Source: Cystobacter fuscus DSM 2262
GTDB lineage: Bacteria > Myxococcota > Myxococcia > Myxococcales > Myxococcaceae
DNA: 64,000 nucleotides
Assembly (NCBI RefSeq): GCF_000335475.2
Contig: NZ_ANAH02000001.1
Span: 682,001 to 746,000, forward strand
Direction: 5' to 3'
Made by a program: the position numbers and the translations under genes. The notes beneath the pieces were generated by a model. It made no database searches and was not told the DNA's origin. It saw nothing but the letters and a program-made list of their open reading frames with translations. Shown piece by piece: positions 7,684 through 16,159 of this stretch (positions are counted from its first letter, which is position 1; each line of letters begins with the position of its first letter).

Positions 7684-9753
7684 ATGTCGAAGCGGCTATT
7701 CGCAGGCGCCCCCCATGCACTTCTCACCCTGTCGTTGCTTGGCTGCGGAGGCGAGCCCCCGCCCGCGGAGGAGACACCCGTGGGGCAGGTGAACAGCGCG
7801 TTGACGCAGGTGACGAGCTTCGGCAGCAACCCCGGCAACCTGAAGATGTGGAAGCACGTGCCCGCCGACATGCCCGCCAACGCGCCCCTGGTGGTGGCCA
7901 TGCACGGCTGTACCCAGACGGCCGCGGCCTACACCAACGCCGGCTGGAACGCCCTGGCCGATCAGCTCAAGTTCTACGTGATCTATCCCGAGCAACAGAG
8001 CGCCAACAACCAGAACGCCTGCTTCAACTGGTTCGAGCCGGGAGACATCGCGCGGGGCTCGGGCGAGGCGCTCTCCATCAAGCAGATGGTGGACAAGATG
8101 AAGGCGGACGTCTCCATTGATCCGAGCCGCGTCTTCGTCACCGGCCTGTCGGCGGGCGCGGCGATGTCGCACGTCATGGCCGCCACCTACCCGGACGTCT
8201 TCTCGGGGGCCGCCATCATGGCGGGCATTCCCTACAAGTGCGCCACCACGATGACCGACGCCTTCTCCTGCATGAGCCCGGGCGTGGGCAAGACACCGGA
8301 CCAGTGGGCGAGCCTGGTGCGCGGCGCCTACTCCGGCTACACCGGCGCCTACCCGAAGATCTCCCTCTGGCACGGCACCTCCGACTACACCGTGAAGAAC
8401 ACCAACCAGGTGGAGGCCCTGGAGCAGTGGACGGCGGTGCACGGCATCGACATGACGGCGGACGTCTCGGACACGGTCGCCACCTACCCCCACAAGGTCT
8501 ACAAGAACAGCGCGGGCAAGGCCCTCGTGGAGACGTATGACCTGACCGGCATGGGGCACGGCACCGCCATCGATCCGGCCACCCGGTTCCCCGGTACCTC
8601 CGTCGCGTGCGGCACCGCGGGCGCCTACATCCTGGACACCAACATCTGCTCCACGCTGGAGGTGGCGAAGTTCTTCGGGCTCGACAACTCCGACACGACC
8701 GCCCCCACGGTCAGCCTCTCCTCGCCCGCCAACGGCGCCACCGTGAGCGGCACGGTGACGCTGAGCGCCCAGGCCTCGGACAACGTGGGCATCACCGAGG
8801 TGGCGTTCCTCATCGACGGCGCCGTGGTGGGCACCGACTCCACCCCTCCCTTCACCTTCGCGTGGAACGCCACCGCCGCGGCCAACGGCATCCACACCCT
8901 GGCGGCCCGGGCCTCCGATGCCGCGAGCAATGCCACCACGTCCAGTTCCATCACCGTCACCGTCACCGGCGGCGTCTCCGACACCACCGCGCCAAGCGTG
9001 GCCCTCACCTCTCCGGCCGCCAATGCCACCCTGGCCGGCACCGTCTCCCTCACCGCCACCGCCACCGACAACGTGGGCATCACCCGGGTGGAGTTCCTCG
9101 TGGACGGCGCCGTGGTGGGCGTGGGCACGGCCTCGGGTAGCACCTACTCCTCCTCGTGGAACACCACCACGGCCACCCCTGGCGCCCACACCGTGCGCGT
9201 CCGGGCCTCCGATGCCTCGGGCAACACCACCACCTCCGCCGCCATCACCGTCACCGTGGACCAGAACTCGGCGCGCTTCACCGAGACCTTCTCCACCAAC
9301 GGCCCCGACAAGACGGGCTGGACCCTGACCGAGTGGGCCCTGGACACCAGCGATCAGACGGGAGTGAGCGGGAGCAAATCCATCCTCGGCTCCGCCACGC
9401 CCTCCTTCAACACCGTCACCCGCACCGCCAGCGTCACCGTGGCCCTGTCCAGCGCTCCCACGCTCACCTACTGGCGCAAGCTGGATCTCTCCGGGGCCAA
9501 TACCCTGGCATCGGTGTCCTTCAAGGTCGTCGTCAACGCCGGCAGTGACGTGGTGGTGGACTCCGTCACCAAGGGCCTCGGCACCGTCACCGAGTCCACC
9601 TGGACGCAGCGCGCCAATATCGATCTGTCCGCCTACGCCAACCGCACCGTCACCCTGAAGTTCATCGTCTCGGCCACGGACACCGCCTCCACGGTCAGCC
9701 GCGCCAGGGCCTGGGTGGACGGCATCTCGATCTCGCGAGCTGGCACGCAGTGA
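7684..9753 (+). CDS. PHB-depolymerase-like esterase lipoprotein with two Ig-like domains
   Basis: 689 residues. A lipoprotein signal (LLTLSLLGCGG) gives a lipidated Cys near residue 19. The catalytic domain spans roughly 40-330 and resembles the LpqC/PHB depolymerase esterase family: a MHGCTQTAAAY oxyanion segment, the nucleophile Ser156 in GLSAG, an acidic HGTSDYTV site and a His in MGHGTA. Two tandem Ig-like repeats beginning DTTAP follow (about 335-430 and 432-524), each with SPANGATV/SPAANATL, DNVGIT and FLIDGAVVG/FLVDGAVVG blocks. The last 165 residues look like a beta-sandwich that could bind a substrate. It probably works on the cell surface on polyester or feruloyl-ester-like substrates; the exact substrate cannot be read from sequence. 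The start at 7684 is the only Met that places the lipobox correctly. Confidence 0.85.
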   Translation: MSKRLFAGAPHALLTLSLLGCGGEPPPAEETPVGQVNSALTQVTSFGSNPGNLKMWKHVPADMPANAPLVVAMHGCTQTAAAYTNAGWNALADQLKFYVIYPEQQSANNQNACFNWFEPGDIARGSGEALSIKQMVDKMKADVSIDPSRVFVTGLSAGAAMSHVMAATYPDVFSGAAIMAGIPYKCATTMTDAFSCMSPGVGKTPDQWASLVRGAYSGYTGAYPKISLWHGTSDYTVKNTNQVEALEQWTAVHGIDMTADVSDTVATYPHKVYKNSAGKALVETYDLTGMGHGTAIDPATRFPGTSVACGTAGAYILDTNICSTLEVAKFFGLDNSDTTAPTVSLSSPANGATVSGTVTLSAQASDNVGITEVAFLIDGAVVGTDSTPPFTFAWNATAAANGIHTLAARASDAASNATTSSSITVTVTGGVSDTTAPSVALTSPAANATLAGTVSLTATATDNVGITRVEFLVDGAVVGVGTASGSTYSSSWNTTTATPGAHTVRVRASDASGNTTTSAAITVTVDQNSARFTETFSTNGPDKTGWTLTEWALDTSDQTGVSGSKSILGSATPSFNTVTRTASVTVALSSAPTLTYWRKLDLSGANTLASVSFKVVVNAGSDVVVDSVTKGLGTVTESTWTQRANIDLSAYANRTVTLKFIVSATDTASTVSRARAWVDGISISRAGTQ

Positions 9754-9875
9754 TTCGGCTCCACCTGTCGCCTCCCTTCGCCGCCTGAGCTCGAGCACCG
9801 AAGGGAGGACCTGTCGGAGCAACCCTCTGCCCCGGGGGCTTCGCGGACACCGGGCCGCCGTCTATCCTCGGCGGC

Positions 9876-10877
9876 ATGTCGAACTCCCCGCAGGTCCGTG
9901 TCGCCGTCGTCCAGGCGGCTCCCGTGCTCTTCAATCTCGAGGGAACGCTCGAGCGCGTCGCCTCGTGGACCGCCCGCGCCGCCAACACCGGCGCGCGCCT
10001 CGTGCTCTTCCCGGAAGCGTTCATCCCGGCCTATCCCCGCGGACTCGGCTTCGGCTTCATCGTGGGCAGCCGGAGCGATGCCGGCCGCCGACTCTGGCAG
10101 CTCTACAACGAGCAGTCCGTGGAGCTCCCCGGTCCGGCCATCGAGCGCCTCGGAGGCATCGCCCGCGCGCACGGCGTCTTCCTTTCCATCGGCGTCATCG
10201 AGCGGGATCGCCTCACGCGCGGCACGCTCTACTGCACGCAGCTCTACTTCGGGCCCGAGGGCGCGCTGCTCGCCAAACACCGCAAGCTCAAGCCCACCGG
10301 CTCCGAGCGCCTCATCTGGGGCGAGGGCGATGGCAGCACGCTCTCGACGGTGGACACGCCCTTCGGCCGCATCGGTGGGCTCATCTGCTGGGAGAACTAC
10401 ATGCCGCTCGCGCGGGCGGCCATGTACGCCAAGGGCGTCGACATCTACCTCGCCCCGACCGCGGACAGCCGCGACACGTGGCAGGCCACCATGCGCCACA
10501 TCGGCAACGAGGGCCGGTGCTTCGTGCTCGGGTGCAACCAGTTCGTCACCCGCGACATGTACCCGCCCGAGGTCCTCCGCGAAGAGGCCCTCCCCGCCGA
10601 GACCCCGCACATCATGTCCCGGGGCGGCAGCGTCATCATCTCCCCGTTCGGTGAGGTACTCGCGGGCCCGCTCTGGGGCGAGGAGGGCGTGCTGACGGCC
10701 GACCTGGACCTCGGGATGCTGACGCGGGCGCGGCTCGACTTCGACCCCTGTGGCCACTACGGCCGACCCGACATCTTCCGCCTGGAGGTGGACGAGCGCG
10801 AGCGGCCCGGTGCGACGTTCCTCCGGCAGGAGGCTCCCGGGGACGCGGTCTCCCCCCTGCCCGCGCGCAGCAGATAG
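9876..10877 (+). CDS. Nitrilase-type carbon-nitrogen hydrolase
   Basis: 333 residues, normal for nitrilases and cyanide hydratases. The catalytic triad is visible: Glu47 in LFPEAF, Lys137 in HRKLKPT and Cys171 in LICWENY. The tyrosine/glutamate-rich CWENYMPL context and the GWG-like IWGEGDG motif before it are the pattern of true nitrilases rather than amidases. It would convert a nitrile to the carboxylic acid and ammonia in the cytoplasm. It is a single-gene unit between the secreted esterase and the convergent MerR gene. The specific nitrile is unknown. Confidence 0.9.
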   Translation: MSNSPQVRVAVVQAAPVLFNLEGTLERVASWTARAANTGARLVLFPEAFIPAYPRGLGFGFIVGSRSDAGRRLWQLYNEQSVELPGPAIERLGGIARAHGVFLSIGVIERDRLTRGTLYCTQLYFGPEGALLAKHRKLKPTGSERLIWGEGDGSTLSTVDTPFGRIGGLICWENYMPLARAAMYAKGVDIYLAPTADSRDTWQATMRHIGNEGRCFVLGCNQFVTRDMYPPEVLREEALPAETPHIMSRGGSVIISPFGEVLAGPLWGEEGVLTADLDLGMLTRARLDFDPCGHYGRPDIFRLEVDERERPGATFLRQEAPGDAVSPLPARSR

Positions 10878-10997
10878 AGAGTGGATATCCGCCACCGTAA
10901 ATACAACACCGCCCGGAGTGGGTCCGTGACGGCACTCCTCGAGGGAGATACCTGCGTCAAATAACAGTCGTGGGCTGGTGAGCCTGCCCCTGGCGTT

Positions 10998-11435
10998 CTA
11001 GTGACGCGGTGGCCGCGGCGCCCGTTTGCTCCGCGCTCCCATCGCTCCAGACGCGGCGGCCCGCAGGATGCGGCGGAAGGTGGGGCATTCCACGTGGCTC
11101 GGCGCGGGGCAGGCAGCGGCGTGCCGTAGGCCGTCGCGCATGGCGCTGAGTTCTCGGATCGTCCTGTCGAGTTCCTCCGCCTTGGCCGCGAGCATCTGTC
11201 GGTCGATGCGCGGCCGCCCGTCCGGAGCGAACATCAGCGCGATCTCATCGAGAGAGAAGCCGGCGGCGCGCCCCAGTGCGATCAGCGCCAGCCGTTCCAG
11301 CACACCGGGCTCGAACAGACGGCGCAGGCCCCGCCTGCCGATAGAGGCGATCAGCCCCTTTTCCTCATAGAACCGCAGCGTCGAGGCGGGAACGCCGGAC
11401 CGCCGCGCCACCTCGGTGATGTCCAGGTCTCTCAC
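10998..11435 (-). CDS. MerR-family regulator, SoxR-like but without the iron-sulfur cysteine cluster
   Basis: 145 residues. The N-terminal winged-helix part is clear (DITEVARRSGVPASTLRFYE, with the RFYEEKGL hallmark), followed by the dimerisation helix and a short C-terminal tail. SoxR itself ends in a CxxCxCxxxxxC motif that binds [2Fe-2S]; here the tail has only two cysteines, in the pattern AACPAPSHVECPTFR, so that cluster is not present. It is divergent from the methyltransferase gene at 11512, and a SoxR-box-like palindrome lies between them just upstream of this start. It therefore most likely controls itself and the methyltransferase. The inducing signal is unknown. Confidence 0.88.
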   Translation of the reverse strand: MRDLDITEVARRSGVPASTLRFYEEKGLIASIGRRGLRRLFEPGVLERLALIALGRAAGFSLDEIALMFAPDGRPRIDRQMLAAKAEELDRTIRELSAMRDGLRHAAACPAPSHVECPTFRRILRAAASGAMGARSKRAPRPPRH

Positions 11436-11439
11436 GCTC

Positions 11440-11461
11440 TTGACCTCAAGTCGACTTGAAC
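11440..11461. promoter_or_regulatory. SoxR-box-like operator in the divergent promoter
   Basis: CCTCAAGTCGACTTGAAC at 11444-11461 is an almost perfect dyad that closely resembles the known SoxR operator CCTCAAGTTAACTTGAGG. A TTGACC (-35-like) hexamer at 11440-11445 overlaps its left edge, which is the usual MerR-family arrangement of an operator inside the -35/-10 spacer. The -10 towards the methyltransferase is not clear (CACAGT at 11465-11470 would give a 19-bp spacer). Confidence 0.6.
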
Positions 11462-11511
11462 TGGCACAGTACTGCTATTCGATTCTCGAAGGCACTCGAA
11501 AGGAGCTGATC

Positions 11512-12375
11512 ATGAATGTCGCGCACCAGGGCGATGACGGGCAGACGACGCTTTGGAATGGCCCCGCCGGACGCGCCTGGGTCGAGACGCAGGAGTTGCT
11601 CGACCAGATGTTCAAGCCGCTAGAAGACCTGCTCGTCGAAGCGGCCCTGGCCGGCGCCGGGCACCAGGTGCTCGACGTCGGCTGCGGTACGGGCGGCACG
11701 ACGCTCGCCGTCGCGCGGCTGCTCGGCGCGAAGGGCCGCTGCACCGGCATCGACATTTCGGAGCCGATGATCACCGCCGCCCGGGCCCGCGCCGAACGGG
11801 AAAGCACGCCAGCGAGCTTCATCCGCGCCAACGCGCAAAACCACGCCTTCGAGCCCGCCAGCTTCGACATGATCATTTCGCGCTTCGGCGTCATGTTCTT
11901 CGACGACTTCGTCCGGGCCTTCGCGAACCTGAGGCAGGCCGCGAAGGATGGCGCCGAATTGCGGTTCGTCGCCTGGCGGAGTCCCTCGGAAAATCCGTTC
12001 ATGACGACGGCCGAGCGCGCCGCGGCACCGCTGCTGCCGAACATCCCCGCCCGCCAGCCAGACGCGCCGGGGCAGTTCGCCTTCGCGGACCAGCGCCGGG
12101 TCCACCGCATTCTGGAGGAAAGTGGCTGGGCCGAGCTCGACATCCGGCCGATCGATGTGACCTGCACCCTGCCCGAGAAGGAGTTGGTCCGTTACCTGAC
12201 CCGGCTCGGCCCCCTCGGTCTGATTCTTCACGAGGCGGACGATCGGACTCGCACCCAGGTCATCGAAACGGTCCGCGCCGCGTTTGAGCCCTATGTGCAC
12301 GGAGCGGAAGTCCGCTTCAGTGCTGCCTGCTGGATGGTCGGCGCCCGAGCGCCGTCCGCGTTGCTCGGCAGGTAG
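11512..12375 (+). CDS. Class I SAM-dependent methyltransferase
   Basis: 287 residues. Motif I is VLDVGCGTGG, followed by GIDISEPM (acidic residue of motif II) and an FDMIISRFGVMFFDD segment (motif IV region), all typical of the UbiE/small-molecule methyltransferase fold. The N-terminus QTTLWNGPAGRAWVETQ is characteristic of a family often found with MerR-type regulators. The substrate is unknown. The ATG at 11512 has AAGGAG 8-9 nt upstream. It is divergent from the MerR gene and probably regulated by it through the palindrome between them. The two genes may have arrived as a unit. Confidence 0.85.
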   Translation: MNVAHQGDDGQTTLWNGPAGRAWVETQELLDQMFKPLEDLLVEAALAGAGHQVLDVGCGTGGTTLAVARLLGAKGRCTGIDISEPMITAARARAERESTPASFIRANAQNHAFEPASFDMIISRFGVMFFDDFVRAFANLRQAAKDGAELRFVAWRSPSENPFMTTAERAAAPLLPNIPARQPDAPGQFAFADQRRVHRILEESGWAELDIRPIDVTCTLPEKELVRYLTRLGPLGLILHEADDRTRTQVIETVRAAFEPYVHGAEVRFSAACWMVGARAPSALLGR

Positions 12376-12682
12376 GAGCCGTCTCCGAGGCGAACGGTTA
12401 CCCGACCGTGCGCCCTGAACCATCGACGCCGGTTCCGGGGGTCCCGGCGAGCAGGAGCCGGGCCCTTCGTGCCTTCCGCCACCCGCGAACCACGGCCTCG
12501 GCAGCATACTCGCCCTTCCTGAAAACCCTTTCGGAGAAGGCGCGGAAAAATCCGATTCCAGGGAACAGCGCCCCGACAACCAGGCACCGAGCCATCCTCC
12601 GTGCACGGGAAGATGGGACAAGCTGCGGGTGTCTGTCTGGAGGATGTCCCTTGCAATAGCGCACACATCACGAGAGGCGTGC
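12376..12682. other. 307-bp intergenic stretch
   Basis: No convincing gene. On the minus strand a run of codons at about 12450-12600 gives a protein-like segment (MARCLVVGALFPGIGFF then VFRKGEYAAEAVV), but it lacks a supported start and end and the codon pattern is weak, so it may be a decayed fragment. The promoter and ribosome site of the GH5 gene must lie in the last part. Confidence 0.4.
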
Positions 12683-13762
12683 ATGAAGAGAAATCTGGTT
12701 TCGGGCGGTGCGGGTCTGAGCGGATGGCGGAGCCTGTGTATGGCGGTCCTCTACCTCACGCTCCTCGGCGGATGCGGTGGCATGGAGGAGTCGTACCCTC
12801 CCGAGGAGCCCTCCATGACCGGGGAGACCGAAGCCACCACGCCGGAGGTGGAGAGTGTGGAGGCGCCGCTGGCCTCGCCCGTGGCCACGAATGGCAAGCT
12901 TCAGGTGGTGGGCAATCAGATTCGGAACCAGAATGGCGTGGCCATCCAGCTCAAGGGGATGAGCCTCTTCTGGAGCCAGTGGGGCGGCACGTTCTACAAC
13001 GCCTCCGTCGTCAACTCGCTCGCGGACAACTGGAAGACCACCGTGGTGCGCGCCGCCATGGGGGTGGAGAGCGGCGGCTACCTCACCAACCCCGCGGCGG
13101 AGAAGGCCCGGGTGAAGACCGTCGTCGACGCGGCCATCGCCAAGGGCATCTACGTCATCATCGACTGGCATGATCACAACGCCACGCAGCACACCGCGCA
13201 GGCCAAGGCATTCTTCACGGAGATGGCGCAGCTCTACAAGAACACCCCCAACGTCATCTTCGAGATCTTCAACGAGCCAGATGGCGAGTCCTGGAGCGAG
13301 GTGCGAGCCTACGCCGTGGAAATCATTGGAGCCATCCGCGGCGCCGGTGCCCCCAACCTCGTGGTGGTGGGCACGCCAACGTGGTCGCAGGACGTGGACG
13401 TGGCCGCTGGCAACCCCATCACCCAGTACCCCAACGTGGCCTATTCGCTGCACTTCTACGCGGGTACGCACAAGCAGTTCCTGCGTGACAAGGCGGCCAC
13501 GGCGCTGAACAAGGGCATCGCCCTGTTCGTGACGGAGTTCGGCACCTGCGACGCGTCCGGCAACGGCAACCTCAACCTCGCCGAGACCCAGCTGTGGATC
13601 GACTTCATGAACAGCCGCAAGCTGAGCTGGGCCAACTGGTCGCTCAACGACAAGGCCGAGACCGCCTCCGCGCTCGTCACCGGCTCGAGCACCACTGGGA
13701 ACTGGCCCAGCTCGGCCCTCACGCAATCCGGCGCCTTCATCAAGCAGAAGCTGTTGCAGTAA
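12683..13762 (+). CDS. GH5 endoglucanase lipoprotein
   Basis: 359 residues. A lipobox (TLLGGC) near residue 32 marks a lipoprotein, followed by a Pro/Glu/Thr-rich linker and then a GH5 (cellulase family A) domain. The acid/base Glu198 is in IFEIFNEP and the nucleophile Glu285 in FVTEFGTC; the IDWHDH segment upstream is the conserved substrate-site block. It should cleave beta-1,4-glucan or a related polysaccharide at the cell surface. No carbohydrate-binding module is seen. The ATG at 12683 is chosen because it starts the signal peptide and has GAGAGG upstream. An inverted-repeat hairpin follows the stop. Confidence 0.92.
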   Translation: MKRNLVSGGAGLSGWRSLCMAVLYLTLLGGCGGMEESYPPEEPSMTGETEATTPEVESVEAPLASPVATNGKLQVVGNQIRNQNGVAIQLKGMSLFWSQWGGTFYNASVVNSLADNWKTTVVRAAMGVESGGYLTNPAAEKARVKTVVDAAIAKGIYVIIDWHDHNATQHTAQAKAFFTEMAQLYKNTPNVIFEIFNEPDGESWSEVRAYAVEIIGAIRGAGAPNLVVVGTPTWSQDVDVAAGNPITQYPNVAYSLHFYAGTHKQFLRDKAATALNKGIALFVTEFGTCDASGNGNLNLAETQLWIDFMNSRKLSWANWSLNDKAETASALVTGSSTTGNWPSSALTQSGAFIKQKLLQ

Positions 13763-13767
13763 CCCGA

Positions 13768-13834
13768 GACGGGCGGGGGCGGGACTCCTCGAACCGGCCA
13801 CCGCGGCCGACGAAGCGCTTCGCCCCCGCCCGTC
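13768..13834 (+). terminator. Large inverted repeat after the GH5 gene
   Basis: Perfect 14-bp arms GACGGGCGGGGGCG (13768-13781) and CGCCCCCGCCCGTC (13821-13834), beginning 5 bp after the GH5 stop. The 39-nt loop contains a smaller palindrome (GAAGCGCTTC). A terminator or mRNA 3' stabilising structure is likely; there is no T-tract. Confidence 0.5.
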
Positions 13835-13955
13835 CATCCAGCTCCAGCACGCTCGGAGGTGGTGAACGGACCCACTGCCATCTTTCCTATACTCCCGGAA
13901 AGCGGAAGGCCTTCTTCGAGGCGATTCGCCGTGGAGTTCCGGTATCCTCTGGGCC

Positions 13956-14678
13956 ATGTCCGATCTCGAAAATCGCGCGCGTCATGCCCGCACGCTTCTC
14001 TTGAGCCAGCGCCATGGCGTGCTCGCGACCATGAGCCTCGAGCTGCCTGGCTATCCCTTCGGGTCGATTACCCCCTACACTCTCGACCATGCCGGCGCGC
14101 CGCTGATTCTCATCAGCACCCTGGCCCAGCACACGAAGAACATCCAGGCGGACGCGAAGGTCTCCTTGACGATTCACGATGCGACGAATCCAGACCCGCA
14201 GGCCGCCCAGCGCCTGACCTGGGTCGCGGATGCCAAGCCCGTACCGCTCGACGAAACCACCGCTCACGCCCGGTACCGTGCTTATTTCCCCCGATCGGCG
14301 GACTACCTCGACACCCACGACTTCGAGCTGTACCGACTCGTTCTGGTACGCGCCCGCTTCATTGGCGGGTTCGGGCGGATCTACTGGCTGGAGCGCGATG
14401 AATTGCTCGTCGCCAATCCCTTCGCCCAGAGCGAAGCCGACATCGTCGGGCACATGAACGAGGACCACGCCCACAACCTCAAGGCCTACTGTCAGGCCTT
14501 CAAGGGGGTCTCGGCGGAAAAGGTCGCCATGCAAGGCATTGATGCCGATGGCTTCGATGTGCTGGCGGATGAGCACCCCCTGCGCTTTACCTTCGACCAA
14601 CCGATCGCGACACCGGATGAAGCGCGTGCCGCCATGGTGCGCCTGGCGAAAGCAGCCCGACAGTCCCTGAAGGGCTGA
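13956..14678 (+). CDS. HugZ-like haem/FMN-fold protein (PNPOx-like with DUF2470)
   Basis: 240 residues. The N-terminal split-barrel domain (about 1-150) has RTLLLSQRHGVLATMS and the STLAQHTKNI and VSLTIHD segments seen in HugZ and pyridoxamine-phosphate-oxidase-like proteins. The C-terminal part (about 160-240) carries the DUF2470 motif IVGHMNEDHAHNL, with conserved His residues. Proteins of this architecture bind haem or flavin and some degrade haem. It is a single-gene unit, closed by a hairpin shared with the convergent FAD monooxygenase. Assignment to haem utilisation is by family only. Confidence 0.85.
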   Translation: MSDLENRARHARTLLLSQRHGVLATMSLELPGYPFGSITPYTLDHAGAPLILISTLAQHTKNIQADAKVSLTIHDATNPDPQAAQRLTWVADAKPVPLDETTAHARYRAYFPRSADYLDTHDFELYRLVLVRARFIGGFGRIYWLERDELLVANPFAQSEADIVGHMNEDHAHNLKAYCQAFKGVSAEKVAMQGIDADGFDVLADEHPLRFTFDQPIATPDEARAAMVRLAKAARQSLKG

Positions 14679-14680
14679 CC

Positions 14681-14742
14681 CGGGACATCGCGAAGGGGTG
14701 TCCCGCGAAAGGGGAGAATCGAGGGGGGAGCCCGTGCCCCCC
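14681..14742. terminator. Two hairpins between convergent genes
   Basis: First: CGGGACA (14681-14687) / TGTCCCG (14699-14705), 11-nt loop, directly after the HugZ-like stop. Second: GGGGGG (14723-14728) / CCCCCC (14737-14742), 8-nt loop, directly after the stop of the minus-strand monooxygenase. They probably terminate transcription from the two sides. Confidence 0.5.
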
Positions 14743-14746
14743 GCCG

Positions 14747-15997
14747 TTACACCACTCGAGGCAGTGCGAGCGGGATGAGCGCGGAGGGCGGGTCCACCAT
14801 GTGGAGGACGCGCATCGTGCGCTGATGCGCGTCTGGATCGAAGGTGGCCCGGAACATGACCCTGTCTCCCAGGAGGCTGTTGAGCCTCATGGTCAGACGC
14901 TCCATGGCGCTCACGTTCTCCAGGGTGCACCCGGGCACGCGCAGGTCCTCGCCGGCCGCCGTGAGCCAGGGGCCCATGACGAGCTCGTCGAACCGCTTCT
15001 GCGAGGTCTTGCCCTCCTGGGCCATCTGCCGCCCAAGCTCGAGCGCCGACAGCAGGCTCACCGTCATTCCCTGCCCGTAGACGGGATTCAAGGCACACAG
15101 CGCATCACCCATCGTCACCAGGTTGTCGGCCTGGAACGCGGGCCGCAACACACGCGTGCCCGCCATCCTTCGGAAGCAGCGGATGGGGCCCACGAACTCG
15201 GCCTGGGACAGCACCTGGGCCACACAGGGATCTCGCAGGGAGCGCGCGTACTCCAGGAAGCCCTCCCTGTCTCCTGGAGGCATCTCGTGGCCGGCGCCAA
15301 CCATCATCGCCAGGTGGAACCCATCCTCGATGGGATTGATGCCACCTCCGCGCAGGTGATGGGGCGCACACACCTGCACGTAGGCCTGCCGGAATGGCAG
15401 ACGCTCCGCGTGGGGGATGCGCACCACGCACGTGGCATAGCTCGCCCGCGCATCCACCTTCTCGAGCACCGCCCGCGAGCGGAAGGGACCGTTGCGCCCC
15501 GAGGCATCCACGAAGAGCGAGGCCTCCACCTCTCGCCCATCACTCGCCTTCACCGCCAGGATGCGGCGCCGCGAGGAGTCCCACCGGAACGTCCCGGCCT
15601 CGAAACGCTCGATGAGCTCGATTCTCGGATTGCCCGCCAGGCGGGCGCGGACCGTCTTCTCCAGGAGCCTGCGGCTGCACAGACGCGAGGTGATGTCCGA
15701 AGGGGGGCGCGGGAAGGCCCCGAAGCGTCCCACCCAGTAGCAGTTCGCACCCCAGTCGACCTCCACGGCCCCGGCCCGGATGAGCGCCTCGCCAATGCCC
15801 GGGAAGAGCTCATTGAACGCCAACCAACCGCGCCGCATCAGCACGTGGAGGTGATCCACCTGCGGCACGCCCTCGCGCTCGTGTGCCACGTCCTGGCCAT
15901 CCCTATCCACGAGCAGGACGCGCTCGAAGTGCTGGGACAGGACGTGCGCCGCCGACAAACCCGCGATACCACCGCCAATCACTACCGCTCTCGACAT
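14747..15997 (-). CDS. FAD-dependent monooxygenase / halogenase-like oxidoreductase
   Basis: About 416 residues. The Rossmann FAD motif is at the very N-terminus (VVIGGGIAGLSAAHVL), and the second FAD motif near residue 300 is DNLVTMGDALCALNPVYGQG (key residues GD, P, GQG). The overall pattern is that of the PHBH-fold group containing hydroxylases, halogenases and geranylgeranyl reductases; a halogenase WxWxIP motif was not seen. The ATG at 15997 is preferred over the longer open frame because AAGGAG lies 8 nt before it and it puts the FAD motif in its usual place. It is the third minus-strand gene after eutBC and the 2OG oxygenase, 163 bp below the latter. Confidence 0.82.
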   Translation of the reverse strand: MSRAVVIGGGIAGLSAAHVLSQHFERVLLVDRDGQDVAHEREGVPQVDHLHVLMRRGWLAFNELFPGIGEALIRAGAVEVDWGANCYWVGRFGAFPRPPSDITSRLCSRRLLEKTVRARLAGNPRIELIERFEAGTFRWDSSRRRILAVKASDGREVEASLFVDASGRNGPFRSRAVLEKVDARASYATCVVRIPHAERLPFRQAYVQVCAPHHLRGGGINPIEDGFHLAMMVGAGHEMPPGDREGFLEYARSLRDPCVAQVLSQAEFVGPIRCFRRMAGTRVLRPAFQADNLVTMGDALCALNPVYGQGMTVSLLSALELGRQMAQEGKTSQKRFDELVMGPWLTAAGEDLRVPGCTLENVSAMERLTMRLNSLLGDRVMFRATFDPDAHQRTMRVLHMVDPPSALIPLALPRVV

Positions 15998-16159
15998 GAC
16001 AAAGGCTCCTTGGGCTCGTTCGTCTGTATCCAGACCCCGCGCCAGCGTCATCACCCGGGAGGGGGAGAGCGCACTCCCCTCCCAGGGTTCCTCCATGTGC
16101 CAGATTCCCTCCATGTCCACGGCGCTCCCTGGGGAGTGCCTTGACCAGTCTACCCCCCG

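Noticed and set aside
7696-9822. A 708-codon open frame antisense to the PHB-depolymerase-like gene
   Set aside because: Gly/Val/His/Arg-rich shadow; the plus strand has a lipobox, a catalytic Ser and Ig-like repeats.
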